64,000 nt of DNA from Paraburkholderia guartelaensis (GCF_004353905.1 NZ_SMOD01000022.1:84994-148993), one strand, 5' to 3'; counted from the first letter of the stretch, positions 1-8,732 are shown. The notes: generated by a model not told the origin, from the letters alone. Made by a program: numbers and translations.

Positions 1-159
1 TGCGTGAGCTTGCGCACGGCACGCTTCGCATAGGCCGTCATCATCAACGCGTAGTCCAAACCCGTGGCTCCATTGCTTTTGGTTTCGGTGGGACTAACAA
101 TGGTGCCACAAGTCGCTTACGCTTGGGAGTTTGGGAAGCCCTGTCAACAAGGAGACAAC

Positions 160-624
160 ATGACCGACACGACGCTTGTGGTCCGCGCCGTCGCACCCGA
201 CGATTTCGCTGCATGGCTGCCGCTCTGGGACGGCTACAACCGCTTTTACGGCCGCTTCGACGCCACCGCGCTGCCGGAGCACATCACGCGCACGACCTGG
301 TCGCGTTTCTTCGACGGCTACGAGCCCATGCACGCGTTCATCGCCGTGCGCGGCGAACGCGTGCTCGGCCTCGTGCACTTCATCTATCACCGCAACACGA
401 TTCTGGAAGGGCCGATCTGCTATTTGCAGGATCTCTTCACCGTGGAAGATGCACGCGGCCAGGGCGTGGGCCGCGCGCTGATCGAGGCCGTGTATGCGCA
501 CGCGAAAGCGTCGAATTCGTCGCGCGTGTACTGGCATACGCACGAGACGAATCACACGGCGATGCGGCTTTACGACGACGTGGCCGTGAAGCCCGGCTTC
601 GTCATGTACCGCAAGGACGTTTGA
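160..624 (+). CDS. GNAT family N-acetyltransferase
   Basis: A 154-residue cytoplasmic protein with a complete GNAT fold. The acetyl-CoA-binding loop reads RGQGVGRAL near residue 108, preceded by the LFTVED strand and followed by a C-terminal segment ending GFVMYRKDV. Such enzymes move an acetyl group from acetyl-CoA to an amine; the substrate cannot be read from the sequence. The frame is open further upstream, but the ATG at 160 is preceded by AAGGAGACAAC, a good ribosome binding site, and gives the usual family length. It stands alone on the plus strand, facing the end of the DUF3501 operon. Confidence 0.85.
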   Translation: MTDTTLVVRAVAPDDFAAWLPLWDGYNRFYGRFDATALPEHITRTTWSRFFDGYEPMHAFIAVRGERVLGLVHFIYHRNTILEGPICYLQDLFTVEDARGQGVGRALIEAVYAHAKASNSSRVYWHTHETNHTAMRLYDDVAVKPGFVMYRKDV

Positions 625-642
625 CGAGGCATGTGAAGCGCC

Positions 643-1224
643 TCAGGCGAGATCCTTGAGCAGCGAGGCGCGCACCTCGCCGTCGATGGTCTGCGTCGGC
701 ACGCGGTAATTCGGATGATCGCAGCCTATCGTGAGCGCGGCGCCTTCGCGCAAGCGCGTTTTCATCTGCGGCGTGAGTTCGAAGCGGACGAAATGCACCG
801 CCGAAGTCTTTTCGGCGTTCTCGCGTTCGAGGTCCTCGTCGGCAATCGCGTAGACGGGCGCCTCGCCGTCCACCTGGACGAACACCTTGTCCTCGATGCC
901 AATGAGCCGCGCCAGCGCCGCGCGCCGCTCGACTTCACTCTCGTATTCGAGCTGCATGGTCGCCTTCAGGTTGCCGCCGTCGGGCACGAGCGGCAGATAG
1001 GCCGCGAGTTCGCCCTGGATGCCGTCTTCGTCGAAGATCTTTTCGATGTGCAGCATCTCCTGGATCTGATAGCGGATCGTCGTCTCGTCCTCGAACAGGA
1101 ACGTGAGGTGATTGCCGAGCGCTACCACGCGCTGCTTCTTGTGCTCGATGATGCGTTTGCGCATATCGCCCCGCACTCTGGCGTAGGCTTCCAGCGTCAA
1201 CAGCGAATTTCTCGCGATCGTCAT
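643..1224 (-). CDS. DUF3501 family protein
   Basis: A 193-residue soluble protein matching the DUF3501 family as I recognise it (N-terminal RNSLLTLEAYARVR; the conserved FEDETTIRYQIQEMLH segment in the first third). No enzymatic motif is known to me for this family. It is the last gene of a three-gene minus-strand group with rubrerythrin and a CCG-domain iron-sulfur protein; only 39 bases separate it from the iron-sulfur gene. This fixed neighbourhood suggests a role in redox or peroxide handling, but that is inference from context. Confidence 0.8.
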   Translation of the reverse strand: MTIARNSLLTLEAYARVRGDMRKRIIEHKKQRVVALGNHLTFLFEDETTIRYQIQEMLHIEKIFDEDGIQGELAAYLPLVPDGGNLKATMQLEYESEVERRAALARLIGIEDKVFVQVDGEAPVYAIADEDLERENAEKTSAVHFVRFELTPQMKTRLREGAALTIGCDHPNYRVPTQTIDGEVRASLLKDLA

Positions 1225-1263
1225 GAGTCGTGCCTCGTGAATGTTGCGTGTCGGCGTCGGGGC

Positions 1264-2601
1264 CTAAATGCCATAGGCGCGGCGCAGCAAGGTGATGGGG
1301 TGAGCGAGCGGCGGCTCGCCTAGCTGGTTCTCTTCGATGCCCTGCGCAATGTGATGCCCCGCCAGCTGGCAATCGGACGAGATGAAGTTCGGTTCGGCCT
1401 GCCCCATCTGCTTGAACACGGGCGTGCCGATCTTCATCGACATGGCGTGGAATTCCTTCTTCACGCCGAACGTGCCCGCGTGGCCCGAACAGCGCTCGAC
1501 CACGGTCACTTTCGTTTCGGGCACGAGCGAAAGCAGGTCGAAGGTCTTGCGACCGATGTTCTGGACGCGCGCATGACACGGCACGTGATACGACACGTTG
1601 CCAAGCGGCGCACGGAAATCGGTCTTGAGCAGGCCGTCGCGATGACGCGCCACGAGATACTCGAACGGGTCCCAGAACGCGTCGCTCACGGCTTTCGTGT
1701 TGGCGTCGTCGGGGAACATCAGCGGCAGCTCGTGCTTGTACATGAGCACGCAGCTCGGCACCGCGCCGATCAGCGCATAGCCTTCGCGCGCGTAACGCGC
1801 GAGCATCGGCATGTTCTGCGCCTGCTTGTGCGCCACGCCCTCCAGATTGCCCTGCTCCAGCAGCGGCATGCCGCAGCACCATTCGCTCTTCACCAGCTCG
1901 TAGGGAATCTCGTTGTGGTCGAGCACCGCGAGCAGATCGTGGCCGATGCCGGGCTCGTTGAAATTCACGTAGCAGGTCGCGTAAATGGCGACCTTGCCAG
2001 GCGTGCGCTCGCCGTCGCGCACCTCGCTCGACGCCGCGCGCTTGGCAACGTTACGAAACTTGTGTGTGGCGAAGTCGGGCAGCCACGCCTTGCGATCGAC
2101 GCCCAGCATGTCTTCCATCGCGCCGCGCATCGCCTTCGTGTGATTGATGGCGTTGACCGTTTGCGTGACGACGGGAATGCCGGCGATCTGGCCGAGCGCG
2201 TCGGTATTCGAGAGCACGCGGTCGCGCAGCTTCACTTCGCCCTTGCGATAGTGAACGGCCTTGGCGCGCAGCATCAGATGCGGAAAGTCCACATTCCACG
2301 GATGCGGCGGCACATAGGGGCACTTCGTCATGTAGCAGAGATCGCACAGATAGCACTGGTCGACGACCTTGTCGAACGACGCCTTGTCGACGTCGTGCGC
2401 TTCGCCGCTATCGGTTTCATCGACGAGATCGAAGAGCGTGGGAAACGCGCCGCATAGCGACACGCAGCGCCGGCAGCCCGCACAGATATCGAACACGCGC
2501 GCGAGTTCCGTATCGAGCTGGGCCTGGTCGTAAAAAGCGTCCGATCGCCAGTCGAGCGGATGGCGGGTGGGCGCTTCGAGACTGCCTTCCTTGTGGGGCA
2601 T
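1264..2601 (-). CDS. CCG-domain iron-sulfur oxidoreductase (GlpC/heterodisulfide-reductase-like)
   Basis: A 445-residue protein with two 4Fe-4S ferredoxin-type clusters near residues 41-55 (CAGCRRCVSLC) and 82-96 (CYLCDLCYMTKC), then two cysteine-rich CCG-like domains (WCCGMP near residue 243; CHARVQNIG and RCSGHAGTFG in the C-terminal third). This is the architecture of GlpC and heterodisulfide reductase subunit B/D relatives, which move electrons between flavoproteins and quinones or thiols. There is no membrane segment. It sits between rubrerythrin and DUF3501 genes, so it may pass electrons to the di-iron protein; the true partner is unknown. Confidence 0.85.
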   Translation of the reverse strand: MPHKEGSLEAPTRHPLDWRSDAFYDQAQLDTELARVFDICAGCRRCVSLCGAFPTLFDLVDETDSGEAHDVDKASFDKVVDQCYLCDLCYMTKCPYVPPHPWNVDFPHLMLRAKAVHYRKGEVKLRDRVLSNTDALGQIAGIPVVTQTVNAINHTKAMRGAMEDMLGVDRKAWLPDFATHKFRNVAKRAASSEVRDGERTPGKVAIYATCYVNFNEPGIGHDLLAVLDHNEIPYELVKSEWCCGMPLLEQGNLEGVAHKQAQNMPMLARYAREGYALIGAVPSCVLMYKHELPLMFPDDANTKAVSDAFWDPFEYLVARHRDGLLKTDFRAPLGNVSYHVPCHARVQNIGRKTFDLLSLVPETKVTVVERCSGHAGTFGVKKEFHAMSMKIGTPVFKQMGQAEPNFISSDCQLAGHHIAQGIEENQLGEPPLAHPITLLRRAYGI

Positions 2602-2747
2602 GACGTCTCCTTCTTTTATTTATCAGCCAAATACGCGGCTAGGCGGGCGCGCGCGAACGCGCGCCGGTGCTTGCCCGGCACGCGAAACAAAAAAGCGCGC
2701 GCGTCATAGGTGCGTGCCGCAAGGCACGCGGCGATGCTCGATGCGCC

Positions 2748-3170
2748 TCAATCCGCCAGCACGTCCAGTGCCTTCGTATAGCGGTTGGCGTGGCTGCGCT
2801 CCGCCTTGGCCAGTGTCTCGAACCAGTTCGCGATTTCGTCGAAGCCTTCGTCGCGCGCGACCTTGGCCATGCCCGGGTACATGTCGGTGTATTCGTGCGT
2901 TTCACCTGCAATTGCCGCCTGCAGATTCAGACGCGAGGTGCCGAACGGCAGCCCGGTTGCCGGGTCGCCAACCGCTTCCAGATATTCGAGGTGGCCGTGC
3001 GCGTGGCCGGTTTCGCCTTCAGCGGTCGAGCGAAACAGCGCCGCGACATCGTTTTGTCCTTCTACGTCGGCCTTGGCTGCGAAATAGAGATAACGGCGGT
3101 TGGCCTGTGATTCGCCGGCAAATGCATCCTTGAGGTTCTGTTCCGTCTTCGAGCCCTTTAGCTGTGCCAT
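2748..3170 (-). CDS. Rubrerythrin-type di-iron peroxidase lacking the rubredoxin domain
   Basis: A 140-residue four-helix ferritin-like protein with the two E-x2-H di-iron motifs (EGETGHAHGH and EKAERSH-like, seen as AKAERSHANR) and further Glu ligands in GESQANRRY and GETHEY. Rubrerythrins reduce hydrogen peroxide with electrons from small redox proteins. The usual C-terminal rubredoxin domain (two CxxC pairs) is absent, so an outside donor is needed; the adjacent iron-sulfur protein is an obvious candidate. The frame allows an earlier ATG at 3182, but GGAGG lies six bases before the ATG at 3170, which I chose. First gene of its operon. Confidence 0.88.
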   Translation of the reverse strand: MAQLKGSKTEQNLKDAFAGESQANRRYLYFAAKADVEGQNDVAALFRSTAEGETGHAHGHLEYLEAVGDPATGLPFGTSRLNLQAAIAGETHEYTDMYPGMAKVARDEGFDEIANWFETLAKAERSHANRYTKALDVLAD

Positions 3171-3477
3171 CGATGCCTCCATCGTTCGACCTGATATGTG
3201 GGGATGCGACGCAATTCGCCTTCGTGCATTGCAGCATGCGTGGGCGACAACGCCGCACTATTAATCTAGGTTGTGCCGATTGCGTTCCCAATTGTGAATT
3301 TCAATCCCGGCGATAGCGTAGCCGGGTTTACGCGGGCAGAAATGAGCATAAACGGGGCGTGTCCAGGCACGCGTCGTGCGCGCGACGTTCTGTCCTGCAC
3401 TCTTCACTTTGCGCGCGCGCGGAGTCGTCCTAGACTTTGAAATTGCCGACGCGCCCGATCAATTTTGCGGAGATGCC
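3171..3477. promoter_or_regulatory. Divergent intergenic region between rubrerythrin and the 3478 gene
   Basis: About 300 bases without a convincing gene. It must hold the promoters of the rubrerythrin operon (minus strand) and of the small plus-strand gene at 3478. I see no strong palindrome and no clear OxyR- or Fur-type site by eye. Confidence 0.4.
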
Positions 3478-3837
3478 ATGCGACTTACGATCCTGATCAA
3501 CGGTTCCGATCCAACCGTCAATCACGACTATGCAGTGCTCTGGCTCGACACCGACCAGCAACGCTGGTCCCGCGAGTCTCACGAAGGGATCGACCTGCCA
3601 GAATGGGGTGAATTGCGCGACGTGAATGGTGTCACGTCGCTGTGCGCACCGCTCGAAAACGAGCCGCTGTGCACATTACGCGGCCTGCATGTGAACCGCC
3701 GCCAGGAAATCAGTTCAGCACACGGCGACGCGACATGGTCGTGCGAAACCTCGCACTCGCCGATGGAAGGCCAATGGCGCCTCCAGGCTGTGGACCGACA
3801 GATGGTCCGCGCCGAGCATTCGCTTTTTGCAGGCTGA
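3478..3837 (+). CDS. Small conserved protein, DUF3564-like
   Basis: A 119-residue soluble protein beginning MRLTILINGSDPTVN, with no signal peptide or membrane segment. It resembles the Burkholderia-restricted DUF3564 family as I remember it; function unknown. The frame is open 34 codons further upstream, but the ATG at 3478 follows a GGAG motif at good distance and the preceding stretch has no start context. A rho-independent terminator follows at 3956. It is monocistronic. Confidence 0.6.
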   Translation: MRLTILINGSDPTVNHDYAVLWLDTDQQRWSRESHEGIDLPEWGELRDVNGVTSLCAPLENEPLCTLRGLHVNRRQEISSAHGDATWSCETSHSPMEGQWRLQAVDRQMVRAEHSLFAG

Positions 3838-3955
3838 GTCGTTGTTGATGAACTAACCGATTGAATGCAGGCGGCATCATTTGCCGCCTCGCTCCTCGCG
3901 CAGCAACGCAACGCTGCCGCGCTCATTGCATCTGTTTGTGCGTCACCTCTCGCTT

Positions 3956-3987
3956 GCGCCCGCCCTTGAGCGGGCGCGCGTTTTTTT
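3956..3987 (+). terminator. Rho-independent terminator
   Basis: Stem GCGCCCGC paired with GCGGGCGC around a six-base loop, then GCG and seven T residues. It lies downstream of the plus-strand gene ending at 3837 and upstream of the nuclease gene. Confidence 0.75.
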
Positions 3988-4080
3988 GCGCCTGCATTTT
4001 TTCTCCCGCCTCCACGCGCGTCATGCGCCCGCTATACTTTCAGCCCGCTTGATCCCACCCCAGTCCGGCCTGACCTTTCG

Positions 4081-4869
4081 ATGAAGAAGCTGTTTGCCTC
4101 GCTTGTTTCCTCCCTGTTGCTCGCCGCCGCGAGCCATGCAATCGCCGCACCGGCCTGTTCGCAATTCGTGCCCGACGGCCAGTTCCCGACGCTCACGAAC
4201 CAGCGCATGGCGCCGAAAACGCGCATGCTCTGCTATTCGGATTTTGTCGTGCTGCATTCGGGCGTCACACACGGGCCGCTGTGGTCCGCCGAGCATCTCA
4301 CGCGCGACCACCTCGAAGCCGCGAAGGACATGACGCGCACGAACCGCTTCTTCGAAGACGACCGCCTGCCCGAAGGCGAAGGCGCGACGCTCGCCGACTA
4401 CAAGCGCAGCGGCTTCGACCGCGGCCACATGAGCCCCGCGGGCAACCGCTGGAATGCACAGGCGATGGCGGAATCGTTTTCACTCGCCAATATCGTTCCG
4501 CAGAATCGCGACAACAACCAGCGCCTATGGGCCCATATCGAAAGCGCCGTGCGCAAGCTCGCATCGAAGTATGGCGAAGCCTATGTCGTGACCGGTCCGC
4601 TCTTCACGGGCGCACAGCTCCAGACAATCGGCGCGACGCGCGTGCTCGTGCCGACGCAGATCTTCAAGGTCGTGTACGTGCCCTCTCAGCAGCTCGCGTT
4701 TGCGATCGTCGCGGACAATACGGCTGTCGATCGTTACGACGTGCGCTCGGTGCGCGATCTCGAAGCGCAAAGCGGCATTGCGTTCCCGGGCATTCCGGCG
4801 AACGTCGCGGCAAAGGAAAAAGTATCGTTCAATGGCCGCGGCTTTGCCGTGAGCAAATGGGGCTGGTAA
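4081..4869 (+). CDS. Secreted DNA/RNA non-specific endonuclease (NUC family)
   Basis: A 262-residue protein with a Sec signal peptide (MKKLF followed by a hydrophobic run ending SHAIA-AP, about 22 residues). The mature part contains the beta-beta-alpha-metal nuclease signature DRGHMSPAGN near residue 117, with the catalytic His in DRGH, and the metal-binding Asn helix NRDNNQRLW. Members cut single- and double-stranded DNA and RNA using Mg2+. Expected location is the periplasm or outside the cell, where it could serve nutrient scavenging or destruction of foreign DNA. The next small gene starts 35 bases downstream on the same strand. Confidence 0.9.
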   Translation: MKKLFASLVSSLLLAAASHAIAAPACSQFVPDGQFPTLTNQRMAPKTRMLCYSDFVVLHSGVTHGPLWSAEHLTRDHLEAAKDMTRTNRFFEDDRLPEGEGATLADYKRSGFDRGHMSPAGNRWNAQAMAESFSLANIVPQNRDNNQRLWAHIESAVRKLASKYGEAYVVTGPLFTGAQLQTIGATRVLVPTQIFKVVYVPSQQLAFAIVADNTAVDRYDVRSVRDLEAQSGIAFPGIPANVAAKEKVSFNGRGFAVSKWGW

Positions 4870-4904
4870 GCCCCCCCCCCGTCACGCATAAGGAGGATCA
4901 CCAA

Positions 4905-5165
4905 GTGTTCGACGCATACGCAAACGACAACGACGTGCTCAACGTGCAAGGCGACGCGCTCACGCTCACGAACGGCACGACGCGCGTGACGCTCGCCGGC
5001 ACGCTCGAACTCACGCGCGACAAGCGCGGGCTCGCCGCCGCGCTGGCGCTGAAGGCGGCGCTCGACGACGTCGTGAAGAAACTGCAGGCCGACCCGCACC
5101 TGCCCGCGAAAGTCGCCGACGAGCCGGACCAGAAGCCCGGCGTCGTCGACAATCCGTTCAACTGA
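4905..5165 (+). CDS. Small hypothetical protein, GTG start
   Basis: An 86-residue soluble protein starting at GTG with a strong AAGGAGG seven bases upstream (4890-4896). The N-terminal half looks like a short beta-rich segment (VLNVQGDALTLTNGTTRVTL), then a helix rich in Ala, Leu and Lys, then an acidic-proline tail ending GVVDNPFN. I do not recognise a family. It follows the nuclease gene after a ten-base C tract and may be co-transcribed with it. There is no sign that it is an immunity protein for the nuclease beyond adjacency. Confidence 0.6.
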   Translation: MFDAYANDNDVLNVQGDALTLTNGTTRVTLAGTLELTRDKRGLAAALALKAALDDVVKKLQADPHLPAKVADEPDQKPGVVDNPFN

Positions 5166-5189
5166 TCACGCTCATGCGAAGCGCATGCT

Positions 5190-6431
5190 TCAGAACGGCT
5201 TGCCTTCGCTCTCGCTCCAGGCGCGCGCCATGAGCGTGTTCGAGGGCAGCGTTTCGTCGAGCAGCTTCTTCGCGCTCTGCGCGCCCGCGATCGGCAGACC
5301 GGTGGGATCGATCGCGCCGATCTGCGCGAGCACCGAAGCCTGATCCCAGTAGATGTGCTCGTTATAGAGCTTGTTGCCGCGAAAGCAGATCACGGCAAGC
5401 ATCGGCACTTCGAAGTATTTGCCCGTGGGCGCGAGGCCCGGCAGCAGCCAGTCGATCTCGCGGTCGTGCGTGCAGCAGAAGATGAACTCGTCCACCACAC
5501 GGTCCGAGCCGATCGTGCGCGAAATCGGGATCAGGCGCGTGTCCTCCGGGTTCGAATGCACGAAGTGGTGCGTGTAGAAGCGCTTGAGCTCGTCATGGCC
5601 CACGCCGCCCGTCATCGTCGGAATGTGGTTGACGTAGGGCTGCGCGACCATGGTCGGCATCACGTCGCTCGGGTTGCGCGCGACGAACTCGTGATAGCAG
5701 TGCTCTTCCCACAGCGCGTTGAAATCGTAGATCGGGCCGAGCACCCGGCGCAGCATCGCGAGCGTGCGCGAGTACGCCATCATCGTGGCCGGCTTGTCGT
5801 ACGTCGAGCGCGAAGACGAAGCGAACGCGTGGCCACAACCCGGGTACGTATATAGCTCGACGCCGGACTTGCCCGCCAGCGCCTGACCGATGCGCTCGCG
5901 CGTAGCGGCGTCGCAGTGGGCGTCGTCGGCGCCGAAGTGCAGCATCAGCGGACACGTGATGCGCGAGGCTTCGTCCAGATCGTTTTCGAGGCCCACGGCG
6001 TAATAGCCGATCGCGCAATCGACATCGGTGCGCGTCGCGCTCAGGTATGCGAGCTTGCCGCCCAGGCAGAAACCCACCACGCCGACCTTGCCGCGATGCT
6101 GCGGGTGCGCGCGCAGCGCGGCGAGCGTTTGCGCCACGTCCTGCATCGCGAGATCGACGTCGAAGCGCTCGTAGAGCGAGAACGCCTTCTGCGCGTCGGC
6201 GCCTTCGTAGCCGAGATCGACGTTCGGCTCCAGACGCCAGAACAGGTCCGGCACCATCACGACGTAGCCTTCCTCGGTATAGCGGTCGGCGAGCGCGCGC
6301 ATGTAGGCGTTCACGCCGAAGATCTCCTGCAGCAGCACGAGGCCAGGGCCGCTGCCCTCGGGCGGCAGCGCCGTGTAGGCGCGGAATTCGCCACCGTCGT
6401 GCGACTTCACCTGGGTCCATTGTCCGTTCAT
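5190..6431 (-). CDS. Dienelactone hydrolase with C-terminal NTF2/SnoaL-like domain
   Basis: A 413-residue fusion. Residues 1 to about 235 are an alpha/beta-hydrolase of the dienelactone hydrolase family, with the nucleophile elbow GFCLGG (Cys), an Asp in FGADD and His in YPGCGHAFA completing the triad. Residues from about 250 to 413 (FNALWEEHCYHEFV to the C-terminus) look like a SnoaL/NTF2-type cone fold, as in polyketide cyclases and small isomerases. The hydrolase half opens lactone or ester bonds, classically in chlorocatechol degradation; the substrate here is unknown. It is monocistronic and starts at a clear ATG with GGAG upstream. Confidence 0.8.
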   Translation of the reverse strand: MNGQWTQVKSHDGGEFRAYTALPPEGSGPGLVLLQEIFGVNAYMRALADRYTEEGYVVMVPDLFWRLEPNVDLGYEGADAQKAFSLYERFDVDLAMQDVAQTLAALRAHPQHRGKVGVVGFCLGGKLAYLSATRTDVDCAIGYYAVGLENDLDEASRITCPLMLHFGADDAHCDAATRERIGQALAGKSGVELYTYPGCGHAFASSSRSTYDKPATMMAYSRTLAMLRRVLGPIYDFNALWEEHCYHEFVARNPSDVMPTMVAQPYVNHIPTMTGGVGHDELKRFYTHHFVHSNPEDTRLIPISRTIGSDRVVDEFIFCCTHDREIDWLLPGLAPTGKYFEVPMLAVICFRGNKLYNEHIYWDQASVLAQIGAIDPTGLPIAGAQSAKKLLDETLPSNTLMARAWSESEGKPF

Positions 6432-6511
6432 CGGGGCTGTCTCCTCTCTTCGGTCTGGTTAGTTGCCGTAGATTAGCGTCGATCTCGCGCCGACGCAGCG
6501 CGTCGAACCAT

Positions 6512-7153
6512 TCATGCCGTGCCGAAGCCGCCCGCCACCGCGAGCGGCGGCAGTGCCGACTCGCCGCGTATCCACGCGTACTGCGCCAGCTCGGCCATTT
6601 CCTTGTCGCCACGGCTGTCGCCGTAAGCGTAGAGCGTCGCGGGCGCGTTCGCCCCCCACCAAGCGCGCAGCCGCGCAACCTTCTCCGGCCCCCAGCAGTT
6701 GTTGCCCGCCAGATGGCCCGTGTACACGCCATCGCGCCACTCGAGCTCGCTCGAAAGCACGGTGCCGATGCCGACCGTCTTTGCCCACATGCGCAGATAG
6801 ATCGACGGCGACGCGCTCACGAGCACGACCTCATGGCCGAGCGCCTGGTGTTCGGCCACGCGCGCGAGCATATCGGGGCGCAGCAGCGCGGGGAGACGGC
6901 GCTCGACGAAGCGCTGCGCAGCGGCTTCGAGCACCTCGCGCCGCACGGCTCCCATCGCGGCGTACAGGAAGCGCGCCTTAGTGGGCCCGCGCGGCGACCA
7001 GCCGAGCGGAACGCCGATGAGCGAAGGCAGGCAGCGCAGCGCGGCGGCGGCGAAGCGGGCGGGGCCGGCGGCGTCGAGCATGAACGCGCGAAAGCTGTCG
7101 GACGTGGTGATGGTGCCATCAAAGTCGAATGCGGCGACGACGCGGTCGTTCAT
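6512..7153 (-). CDS. HAD-IB family hydrolase (phosphoserine-phosphatase-like)
   Basis: A 213-residue protein with the haloacid dehalogenase motifs in order: AFDFDGTIT (nucleophile Asp) near residue 9, LVSASPS (motif II Ser) near residue 108, and YAYGDSRGDKEM (motif IV acids). Subclass IB members remove phosphate from small metabolites such as phosphoserine or lysophosphatidic acid. The frame is open another 46 codons upstream, but the ATG at 7153 places the DFDGT motif where the family has it. The opposite-facing gene upstream is a Crp-type regulator on the same strand. Confidence 0.85.
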   Translation of the reverse strand: MNDRVVAAFDFDGTITTSDSFRAFMLDAAGPARFAAAALRCLPSLIGVPLGWSPRGPTKARFLYAAMGAVRREVLEAAAQRFVERRLPALLRPDMLARVAEHQALGHEVVLVSASPSIYLRMWAKTVGIGTVLSSELEWRDGVYTGHLAGNNCWGPEKVARLRAWWGANAPATLYAYGDSRGDKEMAELAQYAWIRGESALPPLAVAGGFGTA

Positions 7154-7330
7154 GAAGCGGTATGGGCCTGGCGTGGAAGGGAAAGGCGACGCGGCGGGGC
7201 GCGCCGAACGGGCGTCATTGTCGGCGCAAACGCGATCTTGCTGCAACGGAGCCCAGGTGCGCACCCGAATATTGACGTAATTCGTCAACATGTATCGATA
7301 TGGACGTGTATTGATGCCGATGCATTAGCG

Positions 7331-8059
7331 TCATTGCGCGTTTGACGCCAGACCCGCGGCATCGATGATCTCGATTTCGCCGTAGCGCAACGCGAGCATC
7401 CCCTCGCGCTCGAACTGGCGCAGGATCTGGTTCACCGTTTGCCGCGAGAGCGCGAGCATCAACGCGAGATCCTCCTGCGGCACGTTGATCACGCGGCGCG
7501 AGCACTGCGCGTCTTGCGTGCCGGCCGCGTCGCCGTATTCGTTCGAGAGCAGCAGCAACCGGCGCGCCACGCGGGCGGACGCGCCCAGCAGCGCGGTCTC
7601 CTCGATCGTGTCGAACGCGAGACGCAGCTTTTGCGCGAGCAGCAGGCCAAACGCGTGCCAGTACGCCGGCGTTGCGTCGAGCAGCGCCACGAGCGCCGCG
7701 CGCGGCACGTGAAAGAGCGTGGAGTCGCGCTCGGCGTAGGCGTCGTGCGTACGTGCGCCGCCGTCGAAAAGCGCGATCTCGCCAAACCAGTGCGCCGGCC
7801 CGACCACGGCGAGCAGCGCCTCGCGGCCCGCGACGCTCGCCGCGCCCACGCGCACCGCGCCTTCCAGCACGCAGTAGAGACCGTCGTCGGCGTCGCCACG
7901 CATGAAGAGGCGCTCGCCCGCCCGCAGCGTACGCACGCGGCCCGCCGCGCGCAGCGCGTCGCGCAACGGTTCGGGCGCGCCGCGAAACCACGCGCTGCGC
8001 TCGAGCGCGGCGGCGGACGGCGAACTGGCTGTGATGGACGGGACGGAACGTGAAGTCAT
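7331..8059 (-). CDS. Crp/Fnr family transcriptional regulator
   Basis: A 242-residue regulator. Residues about 25-140 form a cyclic-nucleotide-binding-type beta-roll (GERLFMRGDADDGLYCVLEG, HWFGEIALFDGG). The C-terminal winged helix contains VPQEDLALMLALSRQTVNQ, the DNA-recognition helix-turn-helix. There is no Fnr-type N-terminal cysteine cluster, so it probably does not sense oxygen through an iron-sulfur centre. Ligand and targets cannot be told; the divergent Mpo1-like gene and the downstream HAD gene are candidates by position. Confidence 0.88.
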   Translation of the reverse strand: MTSRSVPSITASSPSAAALERSAWFRGAPEPLRDALRAAGRVRTLRAGERLFMRGDADDGLYCVLEGAVRVGAASVAGREALLAVVGPAHWFGEIALFDGGARTHDAYAERDSTLFHVPRAALVALLDATPAYWHAFGLLLAQKLRLAFDTIEETALLGASARVARRLLLLSNEYGDAAGTQDAQCSRRVINVPQEDLALMLALSRQTVNQILRQFEREGMLALRYGEIEIIDAAGLASNAQ

Positions 8060-8174
8060 CGGAGCTGGACAAGCGGGGCCAGGCGAGTCACTAAACGGCG
8101 CAATTGTCGGCTAGCCGAAGGTTTGCGCTCGTCAGCCCGACGATGATAATGATTTTGGAGACAGAGAGGCACCC

Positions 8175-8714
8175 ATGAGAAACCTGACCGAGCAGCTCAC
8201 CCAGTACGCGGCTTATCACCGCGACGCGCGCAACATCGGCACCCATTTCGTCGGCATTCCGCTCATCGTGCTCGCGCTCGCGGTGCTGCTTTCGCGCCCG
8301 GTGATTGCGCTCGGGCTGCCGGTTTCCGTCTCGCCCGCGTGGCTCCTGTTCGGCGCGGCGACGATCTACTATCTCGTGCTGGACGTGCCGCTCGGCCTCA
8401 TGATGGCGGTCGTCTCCGTCGCGTGCGTGGCCTTCGGGGCGTGGCTCGCGCAGCAAGGCACCGCCGCGTGGCTGGGCGGCGGCGTGGGGCTGTTCGTGGT
8501 CGGCTGGATATTTCAGTTCGTCGGTCACATCGCGTGGGAGCATCGCAAGCCGGCCTTCGTCGACGATCTCATCGGCCTCATGATCGGCCCGCTCTTTGTG
8601 CTCGCCGAAGCGCTGTTCAGCATCGGCTGGCGCCCTGAGCTGCGCGCGGCGATCGAGGCGAAGGTGGGACCCACGCGCATCAATCCGCCGCGCGCTCAGG
8701 AAGCGCGGCAGTAA
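8175..8714 (+). CDS. Mpo1/DUF962 family membrane protein
   Basis: A 179-residue integral membrane protein with about four hydrophobic segments (residues 28-46, 55-75, 76-95, 98-115). It has the family signatures YHRDARNIGTHFVGIP at the N-terminus and FQFVGHIAWEHRKPAFVDD near residue 118, whose His residues bind iron in the yeast homologue Mpo1. Yeast Mpo1 is an Fe(II)-dependent dioxygenase in alpha-oxidation of 2-hydroxy fatty acids; the bacterial role is not established. ATG start with a preceding GGAGACAGAGAGG leader. Confidence 0.85.
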   Translation: MRNLTEQLTQYAAYHRDARNIGTHFVGIPLIVLALAVLLSRPVIALGLPVSVSPAWLLFGAATIYYLVLDVPLGLMMAVVSVACVAFGAWLAQQGTAAWLGGGVGLFVVGWIFQFVGHIAWEHRKPAFVDDLIGLMIGPLFVLAEALFSIGWRPELRAAIEAKVGPTRINPPRAQEARQ

Positions 8715-8732
8715 GCGGCCGTTGCAAGGTCC

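Noticed and set aside
1..118. Open minus-strand frame reading MMTAYAKRAVRKLT toward the left edge
   Set aside because: It could be the first codons of a gene beyond the window, but there is no ribosome site and only 13 codons are visible.
4870..4880. Ten-base C tract as a phase-variation site
   Set aside because: It lies between two genes, upstream of the GTG gene's ribosome site, and does not change any reading frame; no promoter elements flank it.
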